64,000 bases of DNA from Tragulus kanchil. Lineage: Eukaryota; Chordata; Mammalia; Artiodactyla; Tragulidae. Position 1 is the stretch's first letter. Every line of letters starts with the position of its first letter. Position numbers and translations under genes: made by a program. Of this stretch, positions 21,918 to 31,090 are shown piece by piece. Location: the NCBI GenBank assembly GCA_022376925.1, contig JAIOJX010000027.1, forward strand, positions 20,849,471-20,913,470, written 5' to 3'. The notes under the pieces were generated by a model. It saw only the letters and a program-made list of their open reading frames with translations, did not search any database and was not told the origin of the DNA.

Positions 21918-21930
21918 CCCACACCACCAG
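21848..21930. repeat. Imperfect 41-bp tandem repeat at the W9 donor
   Basis: Two adjacent units share GATGCCCGCTGGCC-type sequence; one ends at the W9 donor and the other lies just inside the intron. The inner unit carries a donor-like GTGGGC (minus strand, 21,871-21,876). Use of that site would lengthen W9 by 41 nt. Confidence 0.75.
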
Positions 21931-22085
21931 GTCGGCCGAGGCCTCGTCCACCCCCCGAGAGTTGGTGGCCAGACAGGTGTAGGTGCCGGCGTCGGACACG
22001 TGCGTGGGGCTGACGAGCAGGCTGCCGGACTCCAGGAGCGTGAAGCGAGGCAGCTGGACGGAGCCGCTGGCCAGGATGCGCTCCC
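21918..22085 (-). CDS. SDK2: SDK2 exon W9: second half of Ig domain 5
   Basis: This 168-nt exon has acceptor CGCCCCAG and donor GTGAGT. It enters with GG (Gly) and exits in phase 1 (G of Ala). It codes [19 protein letters not shown], then [18 protein letters not shown] and [26 protein letters not shown] has the F-strand cysteine of Ig5. Just inside the intron the first 41 bp after the donor are imperfectly repeated, producing a second GT-containing donor-like site (GTGGGC) whose use would add 41 nt and shift the frame. Confidence 0.95.
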
Positions 22086-23541
22086 CTGGGGCGACACGGG
22101 GGACGGGCTCAGGCTGCCGCCGCGGTGCCCCCCTGGCGGCCCCCGGCGCCCTGACATGGCCGCGGGCTGGGACCCCACGCGACGGGGGCAGGGCGGGCTC
22201 CCAGCTTCAGCAAGGCCGGGGACGGGCGTGGCGGGAGGGCTGGGGACCAGCGCGGCCTCTGACGCGAGAGCCCCGAGGACGCAGGGCCGGCGCAGGTGGC
22301 CTCGACGCAGCCCGGTCTCTCCACCCGCCACGCGGCCTGCCCTTCACCAGAGACCAGCCTCGCCTCCCGCCGCGGGGCACAGCCCTCGGAGGCCGCAGCG
22401 GGCGCCTCGGCGGCGGGGAGCGGACAGACGGCTGTGACAAGGTGGTGACGGGCGCCCTGCGGAAGGATGCTTCTAGAGGCACCTTCAGGGAGCGGAGGGA
22501 CGTGGCGGGCGGGCACGGCCGGGGTGCGGTGCGGTGGAGAGAGACAGGCGGTGGGCAGCCCTCCTCTGTGGGGGCCTAGGGAGGCCTGGAGGGAGGGGGG
22601 ACGAGGCGCCTGCCGTGAGGGGCAGTGTTTGTGGAGGTACCTGGTTTGAAAGAAAACCCCAGCCGTCCACAGAGGGGCTGTCCACTGGCAAGCCTGTGGG
22701 TGCGCGGGTCCTCTGCACACGGGTGTGGGCAGACTGAACGGGTGAGTGTCAGAGGCGGCTGTTTATTTCGGGGTCTGGGTGCACCCCCACCCACCCCCAT
22801 ATGGATGGAGCACCTTCTGTGGGTGCGACTCTGCTCTAGGGCCGTCCTCCTAGACGGCAGGGGACAAAACTGGAAGCCCTGACCATAGTGGGGCGGGGTC
22901 ATGAACAGAATGAATATGCAGATGACCTTGTGCGTAAGAAGAGGGTGGGGCAGAGCCGGGGGTGGGGGGGCAGAGCAGGGAGGGCCGGTCTGGCTGAGAG
23001 GACGTCCCTGTGAGCAGAGGCCTGGGGGTGAGTGAGGGACGGTGCGTGTGCCCCAGGGCGGGCTGTGAGGCACGGGCGGTGCACCGGGGGAGACAGCGGG
23101 GCTGCGCTGGCTGCGCCTGGGGTGGGGGGCGGCCCCCTCCCTGAGCCGACCCCCTCCACCCGGGGACCCGGCAGCTGGCACCGGCCGGGCCTCCTGCTCC
23201 CCAGACCCGGCGCCGGGGTCTGCGCGCGCCCTCCGTCTGGTCCCCGTGCTGCTCCCGGGCCCACGCCCGACTGGCCTTGGTTTGTAGGTGGGAACCTTAG
23301 GCTCTGGGTGCGTAAATCACTCCGCCCAGGCCACGGGTCGCACGAGAGGCGGGGCTGGGCCCGGCGCCCGGCTGAGCAGCATACAGACCGTCCCTGGTGT
23401 GGATGAAGCCCGCTGGACTTGTGCGCACGCAACCTTTCCCCTGTCCCCGGGAACCCCGCCTGGCTGGCTCCGGAACTGAGCCCGAGGTCCACCTGAGACG
23501 TTTCATGCAGCCACCCCCTCGAGCAGCTCAGCCTCGCGTAC
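22086..23541 (-). other. SDK2: Intron W8-W9
   Basis: This 1.46-kb intron is very GC-rich and CpG-rich. I recognise no repeat family or exon in it. It is single copy up to about 23,440, where duplication 6 begins. Confidence 0.8.
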
Positions 23542-23658
23542 CTTTCTGCCACGTGATGGCCGGCCGGGGCGCCCCCGAGGTCTCACAGGCCAGCACCACT
23601 GACATGCCGTCGATCACCGTGCTGTCCAGGGGGCCCCTGGTGATGTTGGGGGCGATGC
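23542..23658 (-). CDS. SDK2: SDK2 exon W8, downstream copy
   Basis: This is an exact repeat of 24,646-24,762 with the same splice sites. It leads on to W9 (Ig5 second half) through a 1.46-kb intron that is single copy apart from its first ~100 bases (23,440-23,541), which lie in the duplication. Either copy can be chosen for the mature transcript without changing the protein. Confidence 0.8.
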
Positions 23659-24111
23659 CTGCAGGGGGAGACAGAGGGGCCTCTCAGCCACGGCCAGGTC
23701 CTCTTCCTGCTGCTTGCTGCGAGGGCCCCTCTTAAGGGAAGGACGCAGGATAGGGACCCCGGAAGGACCCGCGGACGGAGCTGGTGACCCCAGTCCCCGC
23801 CCTCGATTCTCGAGCCTCCCTCTTGGGGAACCTGAGGACCCCAAGGGCACCTGACACCCTCTATGACAAGGTAAAGGGGACTCCTTCTTCATTAAATGTG
23901 AGACCGAGGCTCTGGTTTGTCGAATCAAAACCAGTGCAGGCTGCAGGTGCAGCGGGAGGCTGGCCCGAGGCACGCGGCCCGGGAGGCAGCCTCCTGGGGT
24001 CCACCTCGCAGGGCCCGGCGTCCTGTGCTCGAGGCCCCGGCCTGGAGGAGAGCTGGGTCCGCGGACGTGGGGGAGGAGCGGGACGCGGGCAGGACGGGGA
24101 CGGAGACTCAC

Positions 24112-24306
24112 TGGTGACGGCCAGGTAGGTGGAGGTCTGCACCTCGCCGGCCGCGTTGCGCGCGAAGCACTGGAACATGCCGGTGTCGTCGGGCACCAGC
24201 CCGCTGACCTGCAGGCCCCCGTCGGCGCGCTGCCGGAAGCGGCCGGGCCGCCCCACCTCCACCGCGGCCGCGTCCTTGTACCAGGTGATGGAGGGCGGCG
24301 GCGTGC
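24112..24306 (-). CDS. SDK2: SDK2 exon W7, downstream copy (probable false duplicate)
   Basis: This is an exact repeat of the 25,216-25,410 exon, including both splice sites, at a displacement of 1,104 bp. It lies in a tandem duplication that also doubles W8. The intron between this copy and the preceding W8 copy contains a BovA SINE that is internally deleted and cut off compared with its partner, which marks the junction. It should be counted once in any protein model. Confidence 0.75.
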
Positions 24307-24645
24307 CTGCGGGCGGGGCGCCTGTCGTCAGCCCCTCAGGCCCGGAGGCGGGGCTGCAAGTCCTCCAGGGGGCCCCGGACCCTCCTGGCGCGTGCTTGTG
24401 TGCGCTGAGTCGCTCAGTCGCGTCCGACTGTTTGCGACCCTGTGGACTGCAGCCCGCCGGGCTCCTCTGCCACGGGGCTCTCCAGGCAGCGAGACTGGGG
24501 TGGGTTGCATGGACCGGGATCGAACCCGTGTCTCCGCGGGGGCTTCCCCGGCGCAACCCCGCCATGGCTGGCTCCGGAACTGAGCCCGAGGTCCACCTGA
24601 GACGTTTCATGCAGCCACCCCCTCGAGCAGCTCAGCCTCGCGTAC

Positions 24646-24762
24646 CTTTCTGCCACGTGATGGCCGGCCGGGGCGCCCCCGAGGTCTCACAGGCCAGCAC
24701 CACTGACATGCCGTCGATCACCGTGCTGTCCAGGGGGCCCCTGGTGATGTTGGGGGCGATGC
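24646..24762 (-). CDS. SDK2: SDK2 exon W8, upstream copy: first half of Ig domain 5
   Basis: This 117-nt exon has acceptor CCCTGCAG and donor GTACGC. It enters with GC (Ser) and exits in phase 1 (G of Gly). It codes [17 protein letters not shown], then [19 protein letters not shown] and QK. LACETSG has the B-strand cysteine and AITWQK the tryptophan of Ig5. NIT is a potential glycosylation site. It is identical to 23,542-23,658. Because W7 and W8 both enter and leave in phase 1, the order W7-W8-W7-W8 would stay in frame. Confidence 0.85.
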
Positions 24763-25215
24763 CTGCAGGGGGAGACAGAGGGGCCTCTCAGCCACGGCCA
24801 GGTCCTCTTCCTGCTGCTTGCTGCGAGGGCCCCTCTTAAGGGAAGGACGCAGGATAGGGACCCCGGAAGGACCCGCGGACGGAGCTGGTGACCCCAGTCC
24901 CCGCCCTCGATTCTCGAGCCTCCCTCTTGGGGAACCTGAGGACCCCAAGGGCACCTGACACCCTCTATGACAAGGTAAAGGGGACTCCTTCTTCATTAAA
25001 TGTGAGACCGAGGCTCTGGTTTGTCGAATCAAAACCAGTGCAGGCTGCAGGTGCAGCGGGAGGCTGGCCCGAGGCACGCGGCCCGGGAGGCAGCCTCCTG
25101 GGGTCCACCTCGCAGGGCCCGGCGTCCTGTGCTCGAGGCCCCGGCCTGGAGGAGAGCTGGGTCCGCGGACGTGGGGGAGGAGCGGGACGCGGGCAGGACG
25201 GGGACGGAGACTCAC

Positions 25216-25410
25216 TGGTGACGGCCAGGTAGGTGGAGGTCTGCACCTCGCCGGCCGCGTTGCGCGCGAAGCACTGGAACATGCCGGTGTCGTCGGGCAC
25301 CAGCCCGCTGACCTGCAGGCCCCCGTCGGCGCGCTGCCGGAAGCGGCCGGGCCGCCCCACCTCCACCGCGGCCGCGTCCTTGTACCAGGTGATGGAGGGC
25401 GGCGGCGTGC
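25216..25410 (-). CDS. SDK2: SDK2 exon W7, upstream copy: main part of Ig domain 4
   Basis: This 195-nt exon has acceptor CCCGCAG and donor GTGAGT. It enters with GC (Gly) and exits in phase 1 (A of Ser). It codes [17 protein letters not shown], then [18 protein letters not shown] and [25 protein letters not shown] holds the C-strand tryptophan and MFQC the F-strand cysteine. Human SDK2, as I recall it, has Val where this has Thr after the entry Gly. An identical copy sits 1,104 bp lower, at 24,112-24,306. Confidence 0.88.
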
Positions 25411-25497
25411 CTGCGGGCGGGGCGCCTGTCGTCAGCCCCTCAGGCCCGGAGGCGGGGCTGCAAGTCCTCCAGGGGGCCCCGGACCCTCCTGGCGCGT

Positions 25498-25718
25498 GCT
25501 TGTGTGCGCTGAGTCGCTCAGTCGCGTCCGACTGTTTGCGACCCTGTGGACTGCAGCCCGCCGGGCTCCTCTGCCACGGGGCTCTCCAGGCAGCGAGACT
25601 GGGGTGGGTTGCATGCCCGCCTCCAGGGGAGCTTCCCGACCCGGGGATCGAACCCGTGTCTCCGGCGGCTCCTGCACCGGAGGCGGGTTCTTTACCCCCG
25701 AGCCTCCGGGGAAGCCCG
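25498..25718 (-). mobile_element. BovA/Bov-tA SINE
   Basis: The complete antisense element runs from GCTGAGTCGCTCAGTCGCG to CGAGCCTCCGGGGAAGCCC. The truncated, internally deleted twin is at 24,394-24,540. Confidence 0.88.
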
Positions 25719-26536
25719 GATCCTCTCAGAGGTGCCGCTGTTGATCTTGGAAGTAGGGAGAGTTGTTCTCAGAGTTACAGTTCTCAAACTCTCATAGAGT
25801 TGGTGTTCCAAGAACATTTAAAAGTCCCTGGGGCTAGTTTAGCTTGGAAAGGCTGGATTGGACGAGCTGAATTTTTTCTGTTACACTGAGCAGAGTTTTG
25901 TGGGCTCTGGGCACCTCCAGCCGGGCTTTCCAGACTCAGGTGACCACAGAGCCCTGTGCCAGGGGGCCTGCGTGGGGGGAGGGTTTCTTCGGAAGCCCCG
26001 GCCTATCCGGCCTGTCCACGGAGGTGCTGGGGGCTCCCTTGCCCCTCTGCCTGGCCTGAGCTGCGTCCCCAGCCTGGCATCCTCTCCCCGCCGACATCCC
26101 AGCCCTCTGCCTCTCCCTCCGCGTCTGCTCAAACGTGACTTCCACCGCAGAGCTCCCCAAACCCTGTTTGAAAGACCCTCGGCCGGCCTGTGTCTCCCCC
26201 CTCGCCCCCCTAGGCGCTTCTCAACCCCGACCCGGAGGCCATCCCGCCAGGCCGCGCCTCTGCTCGTGCGGGCATGGCTCTGAGACGCGGACGTGTCCTA
26301 CAATCGACAGCATGTCATAATTTAATTGGCAGCCTTTTTTCTTTCTTAGTGGCGCATAAAATAATGGGGCATCTTACTACCCATGGCACTTTTAGGTGAA
26401 AGGAAATAAGGTATCTTTATTTGTTTGCTGGTTGGTCTGCCTCCCTCCTGAGAATGTAAGTTCCCTAACGGCGGGCCCCGGCTCTCTGGGTCACTCTCTG
26501 GCTCTCCTGCCCCGGGAACAGTCCCGGCAGCCGGGG

Positions 26537-26690
26537 CTGAAAGTGTCCGTCGCTCGGGCGCGTCTGACGCTGCAACCCCGCGGCCGGCAGCCCGCCAGCC
26601 TGCGTCCTCCCGGGGAGGCTCCAGGCGAGGACGGCGGAGTGGGCTGCCGCGCCCTCCTGCAGGGGAGCTCCCCGACGCCGGGTGAGCCGC
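26537..26690 (-). mobile_element. BovA relic, extremely GC-shifted
   Basis: GTCCGTCGCTCGGGCGCGTC and GGCGGAGTGGGCTGCCGCG keep the BovA frame while nearly every variable A/T site is G/C. Confidence 0.7.
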
Positions 26691-27306
26691 CCCCACCGAG
26701 ACGTCTGCTCAGCCAGCGGCTGTCCCCCCCGGGGGGCCTCCGAACGGCGGCCAGGATGCTCCGCCTCCTCCACAGGGCCCTCCCGCCGCGGTGACACTCT
26801 CTCTGCTCCCCCAGTCACCCCAGATCGCACCCTGGCTGGGGGTGCCTTTAGCTCAGCCAGACCCAGAGGAGGGAGGGTGGAGATGGGAAAAGCAGCAAGT
26901 CTGCCAGAGCTGAGGTGGGGCGCCGAGTGGGAATGGCGGGCGGAGACGAGGCAGGAAGGCCCAGACACCACGCAGAGCCCCCCCGGCTCCAGAAGCCATG
27001 ACATGAGGGCAATCTGGCGTTGTCTACAACTCTCGCATTATGGGCAATTTGGGTCTGCCACCTATCCTGAAATCACGGTAATTTGGGTTCCTCTGTAACC
27101 TTCACGTCATGGAAACGCGGGGTTGATGTCCAGCCCTGAGATGACGGTAATTTAGCTTGTTTGTTTCCTGGGGCGTCTGCTTACAGCCAGACGGACTCTC
27201 TGCCCAGGGATGAGGAGGAGGCGGCGTTTAGACACGTCCGGGTCAGGGACGGGAGAGGCTGCAGGCCGGGGGTCCTGGGCCCCGTCCGTCCACGCCACCT
27301 GCCTAC

Positions 27307-27390
27307 CTTTGGCCCGACAGGGAATGTCCACCACCTTCTCCATCTCCGCCGTGATGTGTCTCTCCGGCTCCTTGACGAACTGAGGCGGCT
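27307..27390 (-). CDS. SDK2: SDK2 exon W6: first part of Ig domain 4
   Basis: This 84-nt exon has acceptor CCCGCAG and donor GTAGGC. It enters with AG (Glu) and exits in phase 1 (G of Gly). It codes [18 protein letters not shown], then VVDIPCRAK. The cysteine in VDIPC is the B-strand cysteine of Ig4. It is separated from W5 by an intron of only 160 nt that is extremely G-rich on the transcript strand. The exon is single copy. Confidence 0.95.
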
Positions 27391-27474
27391 CTGCGGGAGG
27401 GAGGGCCGGGGAGGGGCTCAGAGCCACGCGCCGCCCGCCGTGGCCGCTGGGCGGGCCGCCCTTCCGCAGGCCCC

Positions 27475-27530
27475 CGACGGGCGGGCCCCGCCCCCGCCCC
27501 CGGCCCCGCCCCCGCCCCCAGGGGGACCCC
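27475..27530 (-). other. G-quadruplex-prone intron segment
   Basis: On the transcript strand this is a series of runs of four or five G separated by single C or short spacers (complement of repeated CCCCGCCC). It sits in the 160-nt intron between W5 and W6. At least six G runs of three or more lie within about 50 nt, enough for a four-tier quadruplex motif. Confidence 0.7.
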
Positions 27531-27550
27531 AGGCGCCCTGCCCGGCTCAC

Positions 27551-27741
27551 CCAGCACAGACAGGTGGGCGCCGCGGCCCGCGGAGGGGACGCTGCTGCCG
27601 CGCAGGACGGCTTCACACTCGTAGTAGCCGGCGTCGCCGGCCGTGGGGCTGGGGATGGTGAGCCGGCGGTTGTAGTGGCTGAGGCCGCCCGACAGCAGCA
27701 CCCCGTCCTTCTTCCAGATGATGTGGAGCTTGATCAGAGGC
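27551..27741 (-). CDS. SDK2: SDK2 exon W5: second half of Ig domain 3
   Basis: This 191-nt exon has acceptor CCCTCCAG and donor GTGAGC. It enters with G (Arg) and exits in phase 1 (G of Glu). It codes [19 protein letters not shown], then [18 protein letters not shown] and [17 protein letters not shown] carries the F-strand cysteine that pairs with the one in W4. The region near [10 protein letters not shown] differs slightly from the human sequence as I remember it. Only 14 to 17 bp separate its acceptor side from the start of the W4 duplication, so this exon just escaped doubling. Confidence 0.95.
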
Positions 27742-27902
27742 CTGGAGGGGGCGAGGGGCGCAGGCGGTCAGTCCCAGAGCCTCCCGGGGGCCAAGCGGGC
27801 AGGCCCGGGCTGACCAGGCACGCAGGCGTGGGGGCCGGGCGCCTGGGTTTGCCCGCCCCTGCCCGACACCTTCCCGGGCAGGCCGCTGTCCGGGCCCCAG
27901 AG

Positions 27903-27975
27903 CTGGTGACCTGTTGTACCGAGACTCTATCAGCCAGCTGGGTGACCTTGGGCAGGGTGCTTTTCCTCTCTGAGT
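27903..27975 (+). mobile_element. MIR fragment
   Basis: CAGCTGGGTGACCTTGGGCA followed by TTTTCCTCTCTGAGTTTCAG is MIR core. It is repeated at 29,000-29,072. Confidence 0.75.
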
Positions 27976-28124
27976 TTCAGGGTAGTGAGTCGTTTGTGGG
28001 TAGTTGTTGGGAGAAAGGAGGTACTGTGGGAGGGCACGGAGCACAGTGCCCACGCCGGAGGAAGTGAGAGAAGGGAGGGTCGTATGTGGCCAAGAAGGGG
28101 CCACGTGGGCACCTGACCCCAAGC

Positions 28125-28306
28125 CTGCTGTTTGGTTGCTAAGTCGTGTCCGATTCTTTGTGACCCTAGGGACCATTGCCCGCCAGGCTCCTCTGTCCAT
28201 GAGGGTCTCCAGGCAGTAACACTGCCATTCCCTTCTCCAGGGGACCTTCCCCACCCAAGGGTCGAACTCACGTCCCCTGCACTGGCAGGTGGGTTCTTTA
28301 CCCCGC
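28125..28306 (-). mobile_element. BovA/Bov-tA SINE
   Basis: GTTGCTAAGTCGTGTCCGAT, CCATTCCCTTCTCCAGGGG and TGCACTGGCAGGTGGG identify it. It is repeated at 29,222-29,403. Confidence 0.88.
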
Positions 28307-28423
28307 CTCCCTCCACGGGTCCTAACGGGACGCTCTGGGACTTCGGTGACCTCCGCCTGGTCTCCTCGAAGCCCACAGGTCAGGCGCGCCCGCTGGAGTT
28401 CACGTGGGCGGGGCGGTACCCAC

Positions 28424-28535
28424 CTGGCGTTGGCCACACATTCCAGGGTCACCTCCGAGGTCCCGGCCACCACGCTGGTGTTCTTGGGCGGGATGATGAT
28501 GGTTGGAGCGATGGGGTCTGCAGGGCCCCCCACGT
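28424..28535 (-). CDS. SDK2: SDK2 exon W4, downstream copy (probable false duplicate)
   Basis: This is a base-for-base repeat of the 29,521-29,632 exon with the same splice sites, displaced by exactly 1,097 bp within a tandem duplication. Splicing the upstream copy into this one would join phase 2 to a phase-1 entry and shift the frame. A protein model should use one copy only. The sequence cannot say which copy is genuine, because both are intact. The downstream copy is closer to W5 (upper end 27,741). Confidence 0.75.
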
Positions 28536-29520
28536 CTAGGGAGAGGACAGGTGTCAGCTGGGAACGGATGCCGGGAATCCCATCTGTGCCCCACCCGCCT
28601 TAGGGGGACCCTGAGGGAGACCTCTGTCCTCACTCGGGGGGCAGGTGGCCCCGAGACAGACACCAGCAGCCAGAGATGGACCCCGGGACGCCGCCTCCTT
28701 TCCCCTCCTCCGCCCACGGGTCTCTGCAGAGCGTCCGGGAGGGCCCGCGGAAGCTCTCCGATGTGATCCGCCTCCTGTGACGCCTTCCCTCCACCCGTTT
28801 GTCTCATCAGCTGATTTCTGCATTTGCCAGCCCCATTTCCCCTCCCCGTCGCATGGGCAGGCGGTCAGTCCCAGAGCCTCCCGGGGGCCAAGCGGGCAGG
28901 CCCGGGCTGACCAGGCACGCAGGCGTGGGGGCCGGGCGCCTGGGTTTGCCCGCCCCTGCCCGACACCTTCCCGGGCAGGCCGCTGTCCGGGCCCCAGAGC
29001 TGGTGACCTGTTGTACCGAGACTCTATCAGCCAGCTGGGTGACCTTGGGCAGGGTGCTTTTCCTCTCTGAGTTTCAGGGTAGTGAGTCGTTTGTGGGTAG
29101 TTGTTGGGAGAAAGGAGGTACTGTGGGAGGGCACGGAGCACAGTGCCCACGCCGGAGGAAGTGAGAGAAGGGAGGGTCGTATGTGGCCAAGAAGGGGCCA
29201 CGTGGGCACCTGACCCCAAGCCTGCTGTTTGGTTGCTAAGTCGTGTCCGATTCTTTGTGACCCTAGGGACCATTGCCCGCCAGGCTCCTCTGTCCATGAG
29301 GGTCTCCAGGCAGTAACACTGCCATTCCCTTCTCCAGGGGACCTTCCCCACCCAAGGGTCGAACTCACGTCCCCTGCACTGGCAGGTGGGTTCTTTACCC
29401 CGCCTCCCTCCACGGGTCCTAACGGGACGCTCTGGGACTTCGGTGACCTCCGCCTGGTCTCCTCGAAGCCCACAGGTCAGGCGCGCCCGCTGGAGTTCAC
29501 GTGGGCGGGGCGGTACCCAC

Positions 29521-29632
29521 CTGGCGTTGGCCACACATTCCAGGGTCACCTCCGAGGTCCCGGCCACCACGCTGGTGTTCTTGGGCGGGATGATGATGGT
29601 TGGAGCGATGGGGTCTGCAGGGCCCCCCACGT
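29521..29632 (-). CDS. SDK2: SDK2 exon W4, upstream copy: first half of Ig domain 3
   Basis: This 112-nt exon has acceptor CTCCCTAG and donor GTGGGT. It enters with AC (Asn) and exits with AG (Arg). It codes [16 protein letters not shown], then [20 protein letters not shown]. The cysteine in TLECVA is the B-strand cysteine of Ig3. [13 protein letters not shown] separates SDK2 from SDK1. An identical copy lies 1,097 bp away at 28,424-28,535. Entry phase 1 and exit phase 2 mean that two tandem copies cannot be spliced together in frame, so only one should be used. Confidence 0.9.
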
Positions 29633-30312
29633 CTAGGGAGAGGACAGGTGTCAGCTGGGAACGGATGCCGGGAATCCCATCTGTGCCCCACCCGCCTTAG
29701 GGGGACCCTGAGGGAGACCTCTGTCCTCACTCGGGGGGCAGGTGGCCCCGAGACAGACACCAGCAGCCAGAGATGGACCCCGGGACGCCGCCTCCTTTCC
29801 CCTCCTCCGCCCACGGGTCTCTGCAGAGCGTCCGGGAGGGCCCGCGGAAGCTCTCCGATGTGATCCGCCTCCTGTGACGCCTTCCCTCCACCCGCGTTTG
29901 TCTCATCAGCTGATTTCTGCATTTGCCAGCTCATTCCACCAGAATGCAAACTCCCCGTCCTGGGCTCAACACTGTCCCCCGAGTTCATGGCATGGGCAGC
30001 TCTGAATGTCCCCTGATTTGGAAAGCGGGGCTTTGCAATTGCCATCAAGTTAAGATGAGGTCCTCCTGGGTCAGGGCGACTCCAGAGTTTAATACGATAA
30101 ACAGGTAACTAACATGCACCTGCTACAGCCCCGGGGCCCCCTACTCAGCGCTCGGTGGTGGCCTAAGCAGGGAGGAAATCCAAAAAAGATGGGGGACACG
30201 TATCTGTAGGGCTGATTCACTTTAGCGTACAGAAGACACGAACACAAGATTGGAGAGCCACTAAAAACTCCAGTAAAAATTAGTCAGAAACAGCAAGAAA
30301 GAAAAGGGCCAG

Positions 30313-30492
30313 CCACTCAGTCGCGTCTGACTCTGCGACTCCACGGACTGTGGCCCACGAGGCTCCTCTGTCCACGGGATTCTCCAGGCGAGGGGACGGA
30401 GCGGGCTGCCAGGGATCCGGGGCTGAACCCGAATCTCCCGACTCTCGCACTGGCAGGCAGGTTCTTCACCCGCTGAGCCATCATGGAAGCCC
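30313..30492 (-). mobile_element. BovA/Bov-tA SINE
   Basis: CACTCAGTCGCGTCTGACTC, GGCTCCTCTGTCCACGGGAT and GCTGAGCCATCATGGAAGCC identify it. It is repeated at 31,409-31,588. Confidence 0.86.
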
Positions 30493-30839
30493 AGGAGAGG
30501 CAAGAGTCCCTCTGATTGATCTCTTGAGTTCTTTAGGAAGGGGCCAGGTTCTTATCTCTGTGGGTCGGCACGAGCCCAAGCCCGGCAGAAACTCCGATAC
30601 GTTCCGCACACCTGCTCTAAACCTCCTGGACAGAGAAGCCCGGAGGACATTTTCTCTCACGACAAATCCAACCGGTTGGCCCCTGTCCAGGAGGCTCTGG
30701 AGGTGGCAGGCCGTTAGCGACACACGCGGCCCCAGGTCAACAGCAATGGCCTATCCTCGATGGGGACGTCAGGCCACCCGGTCAGCCCCGGAGAGGCATT
30801 CCTGCCCGGCCTCCAGGCCTTGCTGGGAAAGGCCCAGAC

Positions 30840-31090
30840 AGAATGGGAATAAAATGTAAAAAGTAAAGTAAAATGAAGGGGGAAAGAAAGGAAGCATATA
30901 AACCAAAATAATTGCAACAATATAAAAGCCTCATGTAGGTGCCATAAAGAGCGATCGGATTGAAAGCTGCTGATATAGCCGAATCCATAAACGTGTGCTC
31001 CGCGCTGTTTATCACAGGCCGGGGCCGCAGGTACCGAGGCCCAGATTAATGGGGCACGGGACGAGACAGACAGTTAGAGCCTTGCGGCAC
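30840..31090. promoter_or_regulatory. Candidate conserved non-coding element (second copy about 31,936-32,187)
   Basis: This AT-rich island is followed by a complex, non-repetitive stretch (AAAGCTGCTGATATAG, then CCATAAACGTGTGCTCC). It is not a recognised transposon and stands out from flanking GC-rich DNA. It is doubled by duplication 8. Confidence 0.3.

Larger units (their letters stand above)
23440..25660. repeat. Tandem duplication 6 (junction near 24,543)
   Basis: The offset is 1,104. It doubles exons W7 and W8 exactly. Copy 1 ends within a BovA SINE that has lost about 25 bp compared with copy 2. Confidence 0.95.
25411..27306 (-). other. SDK2: Intron W6-W7
   Basis: This 1.9-kb intron starts in the end of duplication 6, contains a BovA SINE (25,498-25,718) and a strongly GC-shifted BovA relic (26,537-26,690). 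An AT-richer island follows at 27,000-27,160 in which the string ACGGTAATTT appears twice. Confidence 0.8.
27742..29520 (-). other. SDK2: Interval W4-W5 with duplicated W4
   Basis: The true intron is probably about 680 bp; the rest comes from duplication 7. It contains a MIR and an antisense BovA SINE, each present in both duplication copies. Confidence 0.8.
27758..29960. repeat. Tandem duplication 7 (junction near 28,851)
   Basis: The offset is 1,097. It doubles exon W4, a MIR and a BovA SINE. The last 30 bp of copy 1 are a deletion-rich version of 29,925-29,960. Confidence 0.95.

Noticed and set aside
28554..29630. Long minus-strand open frame of 358 codons
   Set aside because: Only its upstream end (29,521-29,632) is SDK2 exon W4. 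The rest reads through intron, a SINE and a duplication junction, and is open only because the DNA is GC-rich.
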